Origin: Acidobacteriota bacterium
GTDB taxonomy: Bacteria > Acidobacteriota > Terriglobia > Bryobacterales > Bryobacteraceae
DNA: 50,168 bases
Direction: 5' to 3'
NCBI GenBank assembly: GCA_016870915.1
Contig: VFZY01000013.1
Span: 1-50,168 of the forward strand
Each line of letters opens with the position of its first letter. The stretch's first letter is position 1. A program made the translations under genes and the position numbers. This document shows, piece by piece, positions 25,748 to 34,099 of the stretch. The notes below the pieces were generated by a model that was not told the DNA's origin, ran no database searches, and saw nothing but the letters and a program-made list of their open reading frames with translations.

Positions 25748-26109
25748 CCGGCGACACCTCCATCCGCCGCGTCACCGCCCTCACCTGGATCCTGGCCGTG
25801 GTGGGCACTGTGGCCACTTTCTTCGGGTGGGGCTCCTTCCCTGCCCTGGGGTTTCTGTTTGGCGCCACGGCCTCCGCCATGAACTTCCGCTGGCTCAAAC
25901 ACCTCGTCGATGGGCTGGGCGAAACGGCCCCGCCGCGACGGAAAGTGGTGCTGTTTGTGCTGTTCCGGTATGCCCTGGTGGCCATTGCCGGCTTCGCTCT
26001 GGTAAAATACTCAAAGGACAGTCTGTTCGCCGCCTCGGCCGGCCTTCTGGTGCCCGTGGCCGCGATCCTCATCGAACTGATCTACGCAATCATCTATGCA
26101 AGAGCATGA
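25744..26109 (+). CDS. atpI: ATP synthase subunit I (AtpI/AtpR-like)
   Basis: A 121-residue four-helix membrane protein (TWILAVVGTVATFFGW, ALGFLFGATASAMNFRWL, VVLFVLFRYALVAIAGFALV, AASAGLLVPVAAILIELIY). Position immediately before atpB and the four-helix length support the call more than sequence identity does. It overlaps atpB by 14 bp (26096-26109). Confidence 0.75.
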   Translation: MTGDTSIRRVTALTWILAVVGTVATFFGWGSFPALGFLFGATASAMNFRWLKHLVDGLGETAPPRRKVVLFVLFRYALVAIAGFALVKYSKDSLFAASAGLLVPVAAILIELIYAIIYARA

Positions 26110-26833
26110 ACTCTGGATAACCGCCCTGTTCAACCAGTTTCTGGCGGGGCCGGCCAACGCCGTTCTTGAGCTTTTCGGACAGCATGCCGAAAACCCCGGT
26201 AAGCCCTGGGCGAACTTCGTTGTGATGGAAATCGCGGTCGTGGCGCTGCTCATGATCGTTCTCGCGGTCCTGCGCGGACGCCTGTCGGTGGACCGTCCCG
26301 GAAAGCTCCAACACATCTTCGAACTGGTCGTCGAGTTCCTGCGCGGAACCGCTTCGGAAGCGGGCGGCCACGACGGTCCCAAGCACGTCCACCTGTTCAC
26401 CACGCTGTTCGTGTTCATTCTGGCGAGCAACCTCATCGGAATCATTCCGACACTCGAATCGCCCACCATGTTCCCGCCGGTGCCGCTGGGCTGCGCCCTT
26501 CTCGCGTTCGTCTATTACAACGTGGAAGGCATTCGCAAGCAGGGGGCGGGGCACTACTTCGCGCACCTGCTGGGCCCGGTCTGGTGGCTCGCGCCGCTGA
26601 TGCTGCCCATCGAGATCGTCAGCCACTTCGCCCGCCTGCTCTCGCTCACCGCGCGTCTGTACGCCAACATCTTCGCCGGCGAGCAGGTGACGCTGGTGTT
26701 CCTCAGTCTCACCTATTTCGTGGTGCCCTCGCTGTTCATGGGCCTCCACGTGTTTGTTTCGCTTCTCCAGGCCTACGTCTTCACGCTGCTCACCATCGGT
26801 TATGTCGGCGGCGCCATCGCGGAGGAGCACTAA
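26096..26833 (+). CDS. atpB: F0F1 ATP synthase subunit a
   Basis: A 245-residue membrane protein forming the ion half-channels of F0. The essential Arg is in SLTARLYANIFAGEQV (equivalent to E. coli aArg210), with the neighbouring Glu (AGEQV) and LLQAYVFTLLTIGYVGGA (conserved Gln in the last helix). The upstream LFTTLFVFILASNLIGIIP is also typical. Its normal length and intact residues suggest function. Followed by 96 bp, then atpE. No atpF, atpH, atpA, atpG, atpD or atpC follow, so F1 and subunit b must be encoded elsewhere. Confidence 0.95.
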   Translation: MQEHELWITALFNQFLAGPANAVLELFGQHAENPGKPWANFVVMEIAVVALLMIVLAVLRGRLSVDRPGKLQHIFELVVEFLRGTASEAGGHDGPKHVHLFTTLFVFILASNLIGIIPTLESPTMFPPVPLGCALLAFVYYNVEGIRKQGAGHYFAHLLGPVWWLAPLMLPIEIVSHFARLLSLTARLYANIFAGEQVTLVFLSLTYFVVPSLFMGLHVFVSLLQAYVFTLLTIGYVGGAIAEEH

Positions 26834-26929
26834 TCCGGGTTTCGTAACGCCCCGGGCGTGAGCCGGCCGTCCCCCAGGGCGGCGCCAGGAACCACCTCCC
26901 CAGGGCCATTTCACTGAAGGAGAAAGACT

Positions 26930-27226
26930 ATGACGTTGAAGAAAGTACTGTTTCTCATCGCGCTGTTCACCCTCGCCACCCCGATGTTTGCCCAGGGCAA
27001 CTCGAACGGGGCGAACTGGGTGGCCATCAGCGCCGGTTTCTCGATGGCCATCGCGGCCGCCGGCTGCGGTATCGGCCAGGGCAAGGCGATCGCTTCGGCC
27101 TGCGAAGGCATCGCGCGCAATCCCGGCGCCGCCACGGCCATCCGCGGCGCGCTCATCCTGGGCTTGGCGCTCATCGAATCGCTGGCCCTGTACGTGCTGA
27201 TCATCATCTTCATCAAGGTGGTGTAG
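26930..27226 (+). CDS. atpE: F0F1 ATP synthase subunit c
   Basis: A 98-residue c-ring subunit. Residues 1-22 look like a cleavable or extra N-terminal hydrophobic signal (LFLIALFTLATPMFAQ), followed by two helices joined by the polar loop EGIARNP. The ion-binding carboxylate is E83 in LIESLALY. Q50 (GIGQG), S84 and Y88 match positions that bind Na+ in Ilyobacter-type c rings. AAGGAG lies upstream of the ATG. It ends the operon and a strong terminator follows at 27257-27286. Confidence 0.94.
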   Translation: MTLKKVLFLIALFTLATPMFAQGNSNGANWVAISAGFSMAIAAAGCGIGQGKAIASACEGIARNPGAATAIRGALILGLALIESLALYVLIIIFIKVV

Positions 27227-27256
27227 CCCGGCGCGCTCCCGGAGCGTTTTCCCAAG

Positions 27257-27286
27257 GCCCGTGGGGACCAACCCCGCGGGCTTTTT
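27257..27286 (+). terminator. Rho-independent terminator of the atp operon
   Basis: GCCCGTGGGG (27257-27266), a five-base loop ACCAA, and CCCCGCGGGC (27272-27281), a ten-pair GC-rich stem with one G-U pair, then TTTTT. It begins 30 bp after the atpE stop. Confidence 0.92.
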
Positions 27287-27311
27287 CATTTGGAATACTG
27301 GAACAACCACC

Positions 27312-28007
27312 GTGGACAATGAAGTTCTGGGCCTGGCCCTCTTCTCATACCTGATCTTTCTTTTCTCCACCGTCTGCCATGAAGCAGCCCACGCCCTGGC
27401 CGCGAAGCTCGGCGGCGACCCCACCGCCTACCACAACGGCCAGGTGTCGCTCAGCCCGTGGCCCCACATCCAGCAGGAGCCCTTCGGCCTGGGCATCATC
27501 CCGCTGATCAGTTTCTTCACCAGCCTCAGTTCCGGAGGGCTCGGCATCATCGGCTTCGCCAGCGCCCCCTTCGATCCCTATTGGATGCTCCGCCATCCGC
27601 GCCGCGCCGCCTGGATGGCCATGGCCGGACCCGCGGCCAACCTGGTGCTGGCCGGTCTCGGCGTGCTGGGTCTGAAGCTCGGCCTGGCGGCCGGCCTGAT
27701 GCAGCGCGGCGAGGAATTGGCGCACCTCGCCACATCGCCCAACCCGCTGGTCGACGGCGCCGCCACGTTCCTCAGCATTCTCTTCTTTCAGAACCTGCTG
27801 CTGGCCTGCTGGAATCTGCTCCCCATTCCACCGATGGACGGATTCAGCGCCATCCTTTTCGTGCTGCCGGAACGCTACGCGGCGAAGTTTCTCGCCATCC
27901 GGTCCCAGGTGGGCATGGTCTTTCCCATCCTCATGATCGGTCTCAGCGGCACCTTCTGGAGCTTCTTCTACCCGGTGCTCGGCTTCGTCTACCGCCTCTT
28001 TTTCTAG
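27312..28007 (+). CDS. Site-2-protease-like M50 metallopeptidase
   Basis: A 231-residue polytopic membrane protein with CHEAAHALAA (HExxH zinc motif in a helix) near residue 22 and NLLPIPPMDGFSAI (NxxPxPxxDG, third ligand) near residue 172, the short S2P/Rip1 'minimal' type without a PDZ domain. Members cut transmembrane segments in the membrane or process signals. The start is GTG 27312, chosen because the upstream part of the open frame runs through the atp terminator; an earlier ATG (27261) is therefore unlikely. It has an antiparallel neighbour at 28009. Its substrate is unknown. Confidence 0.85.
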   Translation: MDNEVLGLALFSYLIFLFSTVCHEAAHALAAKLGGDPTAYHNGQVSLSPWPHIQQEPFGLGIIPLISFFTSLSSGGLGIIGFASAPFDPYWMLRHPRRAAWMAMAGPAANLVLAGLGVLGLKLGLAAGLMQRGEELAHLATSPNPLVDGAATFLSILFFQNLLLACWNLLPIPPMDGFSAILFVLPERYAAKFLAIRSQVGMVFPILMIGLSGTFWSFFYPVLGFVYRLFF

Positions 28008-28008
28008 T

Positions 28009-28773
28009 CTAGCGGCGTTCAACGAACCGCACCCGCCCCCAATGCCACGGCAGGTGCATATCGATCAGCCCCATCGGCGACCATACCCAGTTGTCTTCCG
28101 GGCCCGGCAGCTTCCGGTACTTTCCATCCACCACCTCCACCCGCCATTCGACACGTGAGAAGTTCACCCTCCACTCGTCGCCCGCCCTCGGCGGCGCCGG
28201 CTTATGGGCATACTTCGCCATCGCCGCCCAGGGAATGGCGATCTCAACACTCCAGCCCCGGTCGCGGTCGCCGGGCCGGTTGAGCGTCCCCTCCACCCGC
28301 ACCGCCGTCTTCAACCCCGGAATCTCCCAGCCGTTGTCCGCCTTGCCGCCGTCCAGATAGGGCTTGGGCAGGAACAGATCCCAGCCCGTATTCAGCGCGT
28401 TGATTTCGAACTCGTAGTATTCGTCGCCGTCGGAATCGGGGTCGATGAAGACTTCAAAGTCGTTGTCGTGGAAAATCACCGAATCATGCTCCGTGAGCGT
28501 GCCCCAAACATCGGGCTCCTCCATCCACGCCGCGATGTAGAAATAGGTCTCGTCCCACTGCATCCGCGCCCGTGTTCGAAAACGCGGCGCCGGCTTCCCG
28601 TCTCCTTGAATGTCCACGAAGTATGCCGTCCAGGGAGCGCCCCGCCACTCGTTCTCCGCGATCCGTCCGTCCACCTTCACCGGCCGCCGCGCCCTCGGAG
28701 CGTCGTAAACCAGCGGCCCTTCAGCCGGCACGCCCGGCAGGCCGCACAACAGCACGGCGATCATGCGCCACAT
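28009..28773 (-). CDS. Exported CBM9-like carbohydrate-binding protein
   Basis: A 254-residue exported protein. A short signal (MWRMIAVLLCGLPGVPAEG) precedes a CBM9-type domain: VDGRIAENEWRGAPW, YFYIAAWMEEPDVWG, DNDFEVFIDPDSDGDEYYEF, DRGWSVEIAIPWAAMA and the closing DNWVWSPMGLIDMHLPWHWG. These features occur in carbohydrate-binding family 9-like exported proteins and xylanase modules. No catalytic domain is attached. It overlaps the 3' end of the preceding membrane-protein gene by 53 bp, so the pair are probably translationally coupled. ATG 28764 is an alternative start. Confidence 0.82.
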   Translation of the reverse strand: MWRMIAVLLCGLPGVPAEGPLVYDAPRARRPVKVDGRIAENEWRGAPWTAYFVDIQGDGKPAPRFRTRARMQWDETYFYIAAWMEEPDVWGTLTEHDSVIFHDNDFEVFIDPDSDGDEYYEFEINALNTGWDLFLPKPYLDGGKADNGWEIPGLKTAVRVEGTLNRPGDRDRGWSVEIAIPWAAMAKYAHKPAPPRAGDEWRVNFSRVEWRVEVVDGKYRKLPGPEDNWVWSPMGLIDMHLPWHWGRVRFVERR

Positions 28774-29008
28774 AACGGTCCCACTGCGAAAAGCATGCCA
28801 CCAGGATAGCCAGAAGCAACAGTCCTTCAATCGGCTCAAGGATGTGAATCGACCGTCCGCCCCAGGTGTCGTCATGGAACCAGAAAGCCTGCGGCTTAAG
28901 CCGTGTCAGATGCACCAGCACCGGCGACACGCCGTCCACCTTGCGAATCTTGAGTTCGCCCAGCACTGCCAGCAGCCCTCCGGTCACCAGGATCGCCCCG
29001 GTCACCAT
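28721..29008 (-). CDS. Small membrane protein of unknown function
   Basis: A 95-residue protein with two predicted helices (MVTGAILVTGGLLAVLG and EPIEGLLLLAILVACFSQW) around a 45-residue loop. It starts within the ATGGTGA that overlaps the VanZ-like stop and runs 53 bp into the CBM9-like gene. Nothing conserved is recognised. Its place in a coupled three-gene set is the main support. Confidence 0.6.
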   Translation of the reverse strand: MVTGAILVTGGLLAVLGELKIRKVDGVSPVLVHLTRLKPQAFWFHDDTWGGRSIHILEPIEGLLLLAILVACFSQWDRYVAHDRRAVVRPAGRAG

Positions 29009-29604
29009 GGTTCCCAAACGGCGCCACCAGGGGTCACCGTCGCCTCCCGCCCGTTGAAGAGGTACAAGACAAGAGCCAGCACGATGCCCGCGCCCAGTGC
29101 CGACCCGCACAGGTCCAGCACAAAATCGTTCAGATCCCACGGAATGCCCCAGTCCGGATGCAGCACCGCGTACTGATACGCTTCATCCAGCGCCCCGGTC
29201 AGCGTCCCCCACAACACCGTCTGCCCCAGGCTGCCGGTAAGCGCGAACAACGGGACAGCCAGCAGACCGTACTGCGCGAAGTGCACGAACTCGTTGTTGT
29301 TGACACTGAACAGGAACACCGACGCCACCGAGAGCGAGACCGCCAGCAGCCAGAACGCCAGAATCGCGGCACGATAGGGCGACCGCACGGCTCTCTTCGC
29401 GACATGAGCCGTCAGCGCCGCAACGCACAGTCCGCTCAGCAGCAACCACACCAGGGCCAGGACGTCACGCGTCAGCAGGTTCTGCACAGCCAGCACCGTC
29501 TTCTGGCCCGTTTCATGAGTCGGAATGGTGAGCAACGCATAAACCACCACAGCCGCCAAGGTTACCAGCCGATGCCGGGCCATCTTGAGAATCAGCCCTT
29601 GCAT
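29002..29604 (-). CDS. VanZ-like membrane protein
   Basis: A 200-residue membrane protein with about five helices. It carries a VanZ-like signature: VNNNEFVHFAQYGLLAVPLF (NEFVHFxxY resembling DKxxHFxxY) and GALDEAYQYAVLHPDWGIPWDLNDFVLDLCGSALG (xDExxQxxxPxRxxxxxDxxxNxxG-like). VanZ proteins confer low-level teicoplanin resistance in enterococci but most relatives are unstudied. I used ATG 29604; ATG 29583 is also possible. The divergent STT3 gene begins 26 bp away, leaving little promoter room. Confidence 0.78.
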   Translation of the reverse strand: MQGLILKMARHRLVTLAAVVVYALLTIPTHETGQKTVLAVQNLLTRDVLALVWLLLSGLCVAALTAHVAKRAVRSPYRAAILAFWLLAVSLSVASVFLFSVNNNEFVHFAQYGLLAVPLFALTGSLGQTVLWGTLTGALDEAYQYAVLHPDWGIPWDLNDFVLDLCGSALGAGIVLALVLYLFNGREATVTPGGAVWEPW

Positions 29605-29629
29605 GATTCCGGTTATCATATCAGTTCGC

Positions 29630-31645
29630 ATGAAACGGCCCCTGGCAGCCACACTCGCCGGGCTGCTCGGTTTGGCGGGGCTTGCCCTGGCCATCCGCGT
29701 GGCATACCCGTGGGAGGCCGTCTTCGGGGGCGCCTCCGTGCAGTTCCAGGAGACCGATGCCTGGCACCACCGCCGCCTCATCGAGTTTCAGGTCCGCAAC
29801 TACCCCGCGCGAATGGCCTTCGATCCCTACGGCGCGCACCCCCAGGGCCAGGAGATCGCCGTCGGCCCCCTCTTCGACTTCATCGCTGCCACCATCATCA
29901 GCATCACAGGCGCCCCTCTCGACGAGTTCGCCGCCTTCTACCCGGCCGTGCTCGGCGCACTCTGCCTCATCCCGGTGTTTCTCTTCCACGCCTCGCAGGA
30001 CCGGCGCGCGGCGTGGCTGGCCGCACTGACCGCCGCCGTCATGCCAGGCTACTTTCCGCTTGTTTCCTCGCTCGGCTTTACCGATCATCACGTGCTGGAA
30101 TGCCTGCTCAGCGCCGCGTTGCTCGCAAGCTTCGCCCATCCGGGGCGCGGCATCCTCAGCGGCGTCATCCTGGGCGCCTATGCGCTCACCTGGGTGTGCG
30201 CGGCGTTTGTGGTCGCCATCCTGCTGGTATGGGTGGCGCTGTATGCCTGGCTCAACCGGCCGGCGCCGGAATTGGGCGCCCAGGCCGCCCGGGCCTTCGG
30301 CATCGCATTCCTCATGGCAGTGCCCTTCTTCCGCATCATGTGGATGGAGTACACACTGGGGGCGCTTGGGGCCGGTTGGGTGTTCGCCGTCCTGCTCGCG
30401 CGTGGGCGATGGGACCCGCGGATCACTATCCTGGGGGCCGCCGCCACGGCTCTGGCTGCCGCCGCGGTGCTGCTCGGAGGCGATTTCGGAAGAGTGCTCT
30501 CCCGGCTGGCGCCGGAAAGCAGTACGCTCGTGCAGGAACTCGCTCCCATCTTTCGAGTCGGCAGCCGGTTCACGCTGCTGCCCGCGCTGGGCGCCTATGG
30601 ACCCGCGTTTGCCGCCGCGTTCGCCGGGCTTCCCCTGCTCCTGCGTCTGGGTGCAAGCCCCGGTGCCGGCCGGCTCACGCTGCTCGCCGTCTGGACCTTG
30701 GTCTCATTCGCGGCGTCGCTCCTGCAGCTCCGCATGGCCGCGTACTTCGCGTTGCCGGCGGCCCTGGTCACCGGATGGTTCTTGTCGCGGTTGGCGGAAC
30801 TGGCCGGCCGGCGCGCGCGTCTGGTCACCATCGCGGGCGCCGCCGCCATCTGTCTCACCTCCCTGCCCTTCCACGCCGAGTTGCTGGTGCCCCAGCGCGG
30901 ACCCGATCAGGACTGGCTGGCCGCCCTCAGCTTCCTCCGCGACCACACACCGGAACCGGAGCCCAGCCTCTACTGGAAGCCCGCTCCGCCCGGCGCCAGA
31001 CCCGCCAACTCCTATGGAGTTCTGGCCTGGTGGGATGCCGGCTACTGGATCACCGGTATCGCCCGGCGCATCCCCGTGACCAACCCGTCCCACATCAATG
31101 CCGCCGAAAGCGCGCGGCTCCTGCTGATTCACTCCGAACAGGAGGCACGCGACCAGTTGAAGCGTTGGGGCATCCGCTACATCGCCGTCGATCGCACGCT
31201 GCCCATGCTGGTTCCGCCGCGGGGCTCAGAGGCCATCGGACGTTTCCCCGGCATCGTCCAGTGGAGCGGCTACAATCCCAACCTGTTTGCCATCACGCTG
31301 CACGGGGAAACCGCTCCCGGCCGTTACGAACCGGCCGCCGCCTACCTGCCGGCGTACTATCAGACGCTGTTGTTCCGGCTGGCGGTGCTTCGCAATGCGC
31401 CTCTTGAGAATCCGGAACCGGTGGTGGCCACGTGGCGCATCGTGAATGGCATCAAGGTGATCACCAGCAATGTGCGCTTCTCAAACGCCGCCGAGGCGCA
31501 GCGGCACCGGGCGAAGCTCAACCCGGAGTTGTCGGGCATTGTGTCCGATCATCCGGCGCGAAGTCCGGTTGAAATCAGGCCCTGGCCATTCCTCCGGCAG
31601 GTGTTCGCCGAAGGGAGTGTCGCGATCTTCGAAGTGATCCCGTAG
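29630..31645 (+). CDS. STT3/PglB-type oligosaccharyltransferase
   Basis: A 671-residue polytopic membrane protein with the GT66 layout: about 12 N-terminal helices and a C-terminal periplasmic domain. Key motifs are ETDAWHHRRLI (D43, catalytic acid of the first external loop), GFTDHHVLECLL (D152-H154, E157 near the second metal-binding loop) and AWWDAGYWITGIARRIPVT (the WWDxG sequon-binding motif, residues 467-472). In Campylobacter PglB and archaeal AglB these bind lipid-linked oligosaccharide and transfer it to Asn in Asn-X-Ser/Thr. The neighbours are not glycan synthesis genes, so the lipid-linked donor pathway must lie elsewhere. The chosen ATG (29630) starts a basic, hydrophobic N-terminus. 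Confidence 0.86.
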   Translation: MKRPLAATLAGLLGLAGLALAIRVAYPWEAVFGGASVQFQETDAWHHRRLIEFQVRNYPARMAFDPYGAHPQGQEIAVGPLFDFIAATIISITGAPLDEFAAFYPAVLGALCLIPVFLFHASQDRRAAWLAALTAAVMPGYFPLVSSLGFTDHHVLECLLSAALLASFAHPGRGILSGVILGAYALTWVCAAFVVAILLVWVALYAWLNRPAPELGAQAARAFGIAFLMAVPFFRIMWMEYTLGALGAGWVFAVLLARGRWDPRITILGAAATALAAAAVLLGGDFGRVLSRLAPESSTLVQELAPIFRVGSRFTLLPALGAYGPAFAAAFAGLPLLLRLGASPGAGRLTLLAVWTLVSFAASLLQLRMAAYFALPAALVTGWFLSRLAELAGRRARLVTIAGAAAICLTSLPFHAELLVPQRGPDQDWLAALSFLRDHTPEPEPSLYWKPAPPGARPANSYGVLAWWDAGYWITGIARRIPVTNPSHINAAESARLLLIHSEQEARDQLKRWGIRYIAVDRTLPMLVPPRGSEAIGRFPGIVQWSGYNPNLFAITLHGETAPGRYEPAAAYLPAYYQTLLFRLAVLRNAPLENPEPVVATWRIVNGIKVITSNVRFSNAAEAQRHRAKLNPELSGIVSDHPARSPVEIRPWPFLRQVFAEGSVAIFEVIP

Positions 31646-31880
31646 AAGGTCAGAGCCCAGGCGGCGGGGCGGCTCTAAACCAGAATTGCTGTTCGGGCTC
31701 CCGGTCACCGCTCAGCATACGCCCGCTTGTCTCCCGTAGCACTTTCTGGTGCAGTTTTTCTCGCCCACCGCCCCCGTTTGGCCAGGAACGGGTAGCTCCG
31801 GCCCGTCCCAAGGAACTCAGCACCGGCCCCCTCATTACTTCGCATTCCGCGAACACAGCTTCCGTCACCGCCGCGTCCGC

Positions 31881-32933
31881 TTACACCTGGTAAGCCGCCA
31901 GGAAAGCGCGGATGAGGCCATCCAAGGAACCTGCCCGTACGTTGGCATAGAGCGGCACGGGCGGCTGGCCTCTCTGTTCATTGGGCTGGATGGCGATGAC
32001 ACCCCTTACGCTGGGCAACACAACCACGTAGCGTCCGCCATTACCCGCCGCCGCGTAGGAACCCAACGGAATCCCAGCGGGATCAGCGCCATCTCTGTCG
32101 GTTGGCCCCCACCATAGATAGCCGTAGCCGCCGTGGATGCCTTTACGGCCCGTGGTGGAATAGATCGTCGTGCTCTCCGCCACCCAAGCCGCGGGGACAT
32201 ACGGATGGCCGTTGAGCATGCCCTGGTCCAGATACAGTTGCCCCAACGTCGCCAAGTCGCGCGCGGACATGGACAGGTGGTAGGCGGGGAACCGTGGCGC
32301 TTTCGCGAGATACTGATAGACTGAATCGCGCATCGGATCGAAATCGCGCCACTTCAAGGGTCCTGCCAGTTCGTGTTCCACAGCGGTGTAAAAGCTGTGG
32401 CCCGTCACACGCTGATAGATTTCGCCCAGCGCATTGAAGTCCCAATTGTTGTAATACCAGAATGTTCCTGGCGCATGGCTGCCGCGCTTCGGTCTTGCCG
32501 CTATCATGGCCGGCGTTTCGGCTGCCGTGGAAATATAGATGCCCGAACGCGCCTTGAGCAGATCCCGCACCTTCGCTCTACGTTCCACCTCGGTCAGCGG
32601 CGTGTAGTCGTCAATTCCCACCTCCATCATGGTGGCATCGAGATTGATGCTCTGCTTGGCTATGGCAACGCCGTAGAGTGCATTCAGGATCGACTTTCGT
32701 ACCGAGGCAATCCGGAAAGGCTTGGACACCTCGCCATCGGAAACGATGGTTGCGCCGTCAGCCAGACACACCAGGCCCAACACACCTAATTCCCTCGCCT
32801 GTTTCGTGAAAGACGCCAGTTTTTCCTCAGACCACTTTCCTGAGGAGGAAGGCCGAGTGATTTGGGGGGATGCAACTGCTGCGCCCAGTGCTGCCGTTGT
32901 GCCCAGCAGAAATTCCCTGCGATCAGTGATCAT
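31881..32933 (-). CDS. Exported serine hydrolase, class C beta-lactamase-like
   Basis: A 350-residue protein with a Tat-type signal (TDRREFLLGTTAALGAAV). Active-site elements of the beta-lactamase/transpeptidase fold are SVRKS (SxxK) near residue 77, YYNNW (YxN) and the KTG-equivalent loop AAGNGG. Members of this group include esterases, DD-peptidases and lactonases, so antibiotic resistance should not be assumed. Upstream bases 32934-33174 have no gene. Coding sequence here is less GC-biased than its neighbours, possibly a sign of transfer. Confidence 0.87.
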   Translation of the reverse strand: MITDRREFLLGTTAALGAAVASPQITRPSSSGKWSEEKLASFTKQARELGVLGLVCLADGATIVSDGEVSKPFRIASVRKSILNALYGVAIAKQSINLDATMMEVGIDDYTPLTEVERRAKVRDLLKARSGIYISTAAETPAMIAARPKRGSHAPGTFWYYNNWDFNALGEIYQRVTGHSFYTAVEHELAGPLKWRDFDPMRDSVYQYLAKAPRFPAYHLSMSARDLATLGQLYLDQGMLNGHPYVPAAWVAESTTIYSTTGRKGIHGGYGYLWWGPTDRDGADPAGIPLGSYAAAGNGGRYVVVLPSVRGVIAIQPNEQRGQPPVPLYANVRAGSLDGLIRAFLAAYQV

Positions 32934-33174
32934 CGTGTTTCCGTCCTCCAGTTTGAGCCTTGTTACAAGCCGTCGAGTGTATCAGCCCCGGTTGCCGTTC
33001 AACACGATCGGCTGCGTGCGGAAAACGTCATTTCGTCCGCCGTGATGAGAATTGCCATCGAACTGCCAGCCATGTGGCTTGAGATGGAGGCCTCGTCTTG
33101 CGTGACTACTCTCTAGCGAAATAGAAGAGTGCTGCAGTGCCCGTGATGTCCGAAGTCCATTCCCTGAAAGAGGG

Positions 33175-33987
33175 TCAGCTCTTCCGGCGCCAGCGGGCCG
33201 CCACCAGAAAGCCGGCCGCGCCCAGGCCCAGCGTGATCAGCGTGGCCGGCTCGGGAATGCGAGGATCCGTGGGACGTCCCACCGTCGCATCCCGCACGGT
33301 GATGCTGTCCGGAAGGCTGATGAACTCGTCACTGGCCAGATTCAGCCGCAAGGCGATCCTGCCGGCAAATCCCAGCATCCGGCTCACGTTGTACCGGATG
33401 GCCAAGGGAAGCCCGGTGAACGCCAGGGACTGGTTCATGATGAAATTCTGGCCGAAGACGCTGTCCCAGAACAGATGATCCGGATCGGCGGCTTGCCGCC
33501 GGGCAAAAAGATCATCCGGGTCGTTGTACAGTCCCCCGCTGATCCGTAGGAGATTCGAATTCCGCAACTTCGATGAAAACACGCCGTCAAAGTCCATCAC
33601 GGCGAAGAAATCAATGGGATCGCCGGCCGCCGGCCTAAAGCGTAAACCGAAGTCTGCCGTGACCGTGACCAACGGACCGCATTGGCCCTTGCAGTGGAGC
33701 AGGAAATTGTGCAGCGTAAAACCCAGTGGCTCCTCCACCTCGGAGCCCTTGGCGGACTTGCCGAAATGGAAGTCCGAACTGAATTGCAGGTTGCCGGCCA
33801 CCGGATTGTTCGTGAACTGATAGGGAACGCTCATCAAGCCCGACGCGCCCGCAAGCGCCTGCACCACAACTTGTTCGCTGTGGGTTTGTGAGTCCAGCCG
33901 GAAACGAACGATGGGGTCCGCCACCAGGATCGTGCCGGCATAGGCAGGCGCCAGCCCGAACAATACGAGCAAGCCGTGGAACTTCAT
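33175..33987 (-). CDS. PEP-CTERM exported protein
   Basis: A 270-residue protein with an N-terminal signal (FHGLLVLFGLAPAYAG) and a C-terminal sorting tail: IPEPATLITLGLGAAGFLV then ARWRRK, that is PEP motif, hydrophobic helix, basic end. The body (about 220 residues) is beta-rich with no catalytic motif. PEP-CTERM proteins are handled by exosortase and commonly associated with exopolysaccharide; no exosortase is in the window. Confidence 0.85.
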   Translation of the reverse strand: MKFHGLLVLFGLAPAYAGTILVADPIVRFRLDSQTHSEQVVVQALAGASGLMSVPYQFTNNPVAGNLQFSSDFHFGKSAKGSEVEEPLGFTLHNFLLHCKGQCGPLVTVTADFGLRFRPAAGDPIDFFAVMDFDGVFSSKLRNSNLLRISGGLYNDPDDLFARRQAADPDHLFWDSVFGQNFIMNQSLAFTGLPLAIRYNVSRMLGFAGRIALRLNLASDEFISLPDSITVRDATVGRPTDPRIPEPATLITLGLGAAGFLVAARWRRKS

Positions 33988-34099
33988 TTCACTTCCCTCC
34001 GAACCGAATCGCTCCGAAAGGTAATCCTATCTCATCGGGCCCCGGTTCGCCACCGGGGCCGGATCAGGCGAGGCAATCAACGGAGGACCGTTTATGGTC

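Noticed and set aside
29158-31407. 749-codon plus-strand frame across the VanZ and STT3 genes
   Set aside because: Arg/His/Pro-rich shadow overlapping two membrane protein genes with clear motifs.
31646-31880. A 72-codon minus-strand frame between the STT3 and serine hydrolase genes
   Set aside because: No ribosome site, no motif and unusual composition; may be a relic, but unsupported.
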